From Xanthomonas arboricola (GTDB lineage Bacteria > Pseudomonadota > Gammaproteobacteria > Xanthomonadales > Xanthomonadaceae), in NCBI RefSeq assembly GCF_002940665.1, contig NZ_MIGY01000003.1, positions 248,001-312,000 on the forward strand: 64,000 nucleotides of DNA, read 5' to 3'. The first letter of the stretch is position 1. Each line of letters opens with the position of its first letter. The position numbers and the translations under genes are program-made. This document shows positions 63,772-64,000 of the stretch, piece after piece. The notes beneath the pieces were generated by a model. The model was not told where the DNA came from. It saw nothing but the letters and a program-made list of their open reading frames with translations, and ran no database searches.

Positions 63772-64000
63772 GGGATTCCTAAGTTCAAAGCGGGCGTGGA
63801 TTGTAGCCTCCCGGCCGCGCGATCACGTCTCCGGCACGGCGCCAGCGCGATAGTGCGCCGCTTGTCGAATGCCTTGCAGGTCGCGTGTGTCCAACCAATC
63901 GGTTCCCCAAGCCCCCGGCGCTGCGCCAGCGCCCACCGAGCCTGCGGCTGGCCAAGCGGGCGCGGCAAAGAAAACCGGCTCGCATCTGGTCGTCTATGTC
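63772..64000. other. 229-base terminal stretch without recognised gene
   Basis: Short open frames on both strands show no known motif. The promoter of the PhnA/YjdM gene should lie here, and a neighbouring gene may start beyond the window edge. Confidence 0.5.

Noticed and set aside
63772..64000. Start of another gene at the right edge
   Set aside because: Short frames on both strands show no motif and no ribosome-binding site that would support a call.

Overview
The window is almost certainly a Xanthomonas chromosome (Gammaproteobacteria, Lysobacteraceae). The DNA is GC-rich, third codon positions are strongly G/C, and short palindromic and (G)GGAATC-type repeats are scattered between genes. 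The core gene order pyrH-frr-uppS-cdsA-dxr-rseP-bamA-lpxD-fabZ-lpxA-lpxB-rnhB-dnaE-accA is the gammaproteobacterial envelope cluster. No tRNA, rRNA, CRISPR array, insertion sequence or prophage was recognised. The species cannot be fixed from the sequence alone.

Layout. 1-20132 (nearly all +): the tail of an HDOD-GGDEF signalling protein, then a dense housekeeping block: UMP kinase, ribosome recycling, undecaprenyl-PP and CDP-diacylglycerol synthesis, MEP isoprenoid pathway (dxr), RseP protease, BamA, the first lipid A steps (lpxD, fabZ, lpxA, lpxB), RNase HII, DNA polymerase III alpha and accA. The chaperone gene skp, found between bamA and lpxD in E. coli, is absent. A convergent 64-codon secreted-protein gene sits there instead, and a lipoprotein gene separates dnaE from accA.

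20133-35863: mixed accessory and housekeeping genes: hemJ, a methyltransferase, an intracellular PHB depolymerase, an alginate-export-type porin, a gene broken by an amber codon, DUF502, a queuosine-precursor transporter, a LysE exporter tail-to-tail with an AraC regulator, a DUF885 protein, S-methylmethionine salvage (mmuP-mmuM), a VOC enzyme and DUF2147.

35864-40824: metG, a HAD phosphatase, a short soluble RnfB-like ferredoxin and two uncharacterised membrane or secreted proteins.

40883-49349: the most interesting region. An ECF sigma factor/RskA anti-sigma pair is followed, after a strong hairpin, by a tightly coupled seven-gene lipid operon: acyl desaturase, FAD oxidoreductase, DUF1365, cyclopropane-fatty-acid synthase, DUF2878, DUF1295 and a second CFA-like methyltransferase. 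The proposed role is stress-induced remodelling of unsaturated membrane acyl chains into methylated, cyclopropanated or furan-type products.

49350-64000: RidA and DUF998, then MprF (aminoacyl-phosphatidylglycerol synthase/flippase) convergent with an AcvB/VirJ-type lipase. These are followed by small minus-strand genes (oxidoreductase-like zinc/iron motif protein, HD hydrolase, ThpR, DUF2383, a 58-aa protein), a divergent MFS exporter/old yellow enzyme pair, an L,D-transpeptidase, a secreted Cys-containing protein and a PhnA/YjdM zinc-ribbon protein.

Repeats are a theme in their own right. A GGGAATC-rich arm and its GATTCCC complement recur as inverted pairs around gene junctions and run into the reading frames of lpxB and rnhB. 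Several REP-like palindromes occupy the gaps near 21.5, 23.4, 38.3, 53.7 and 63.4 kb.
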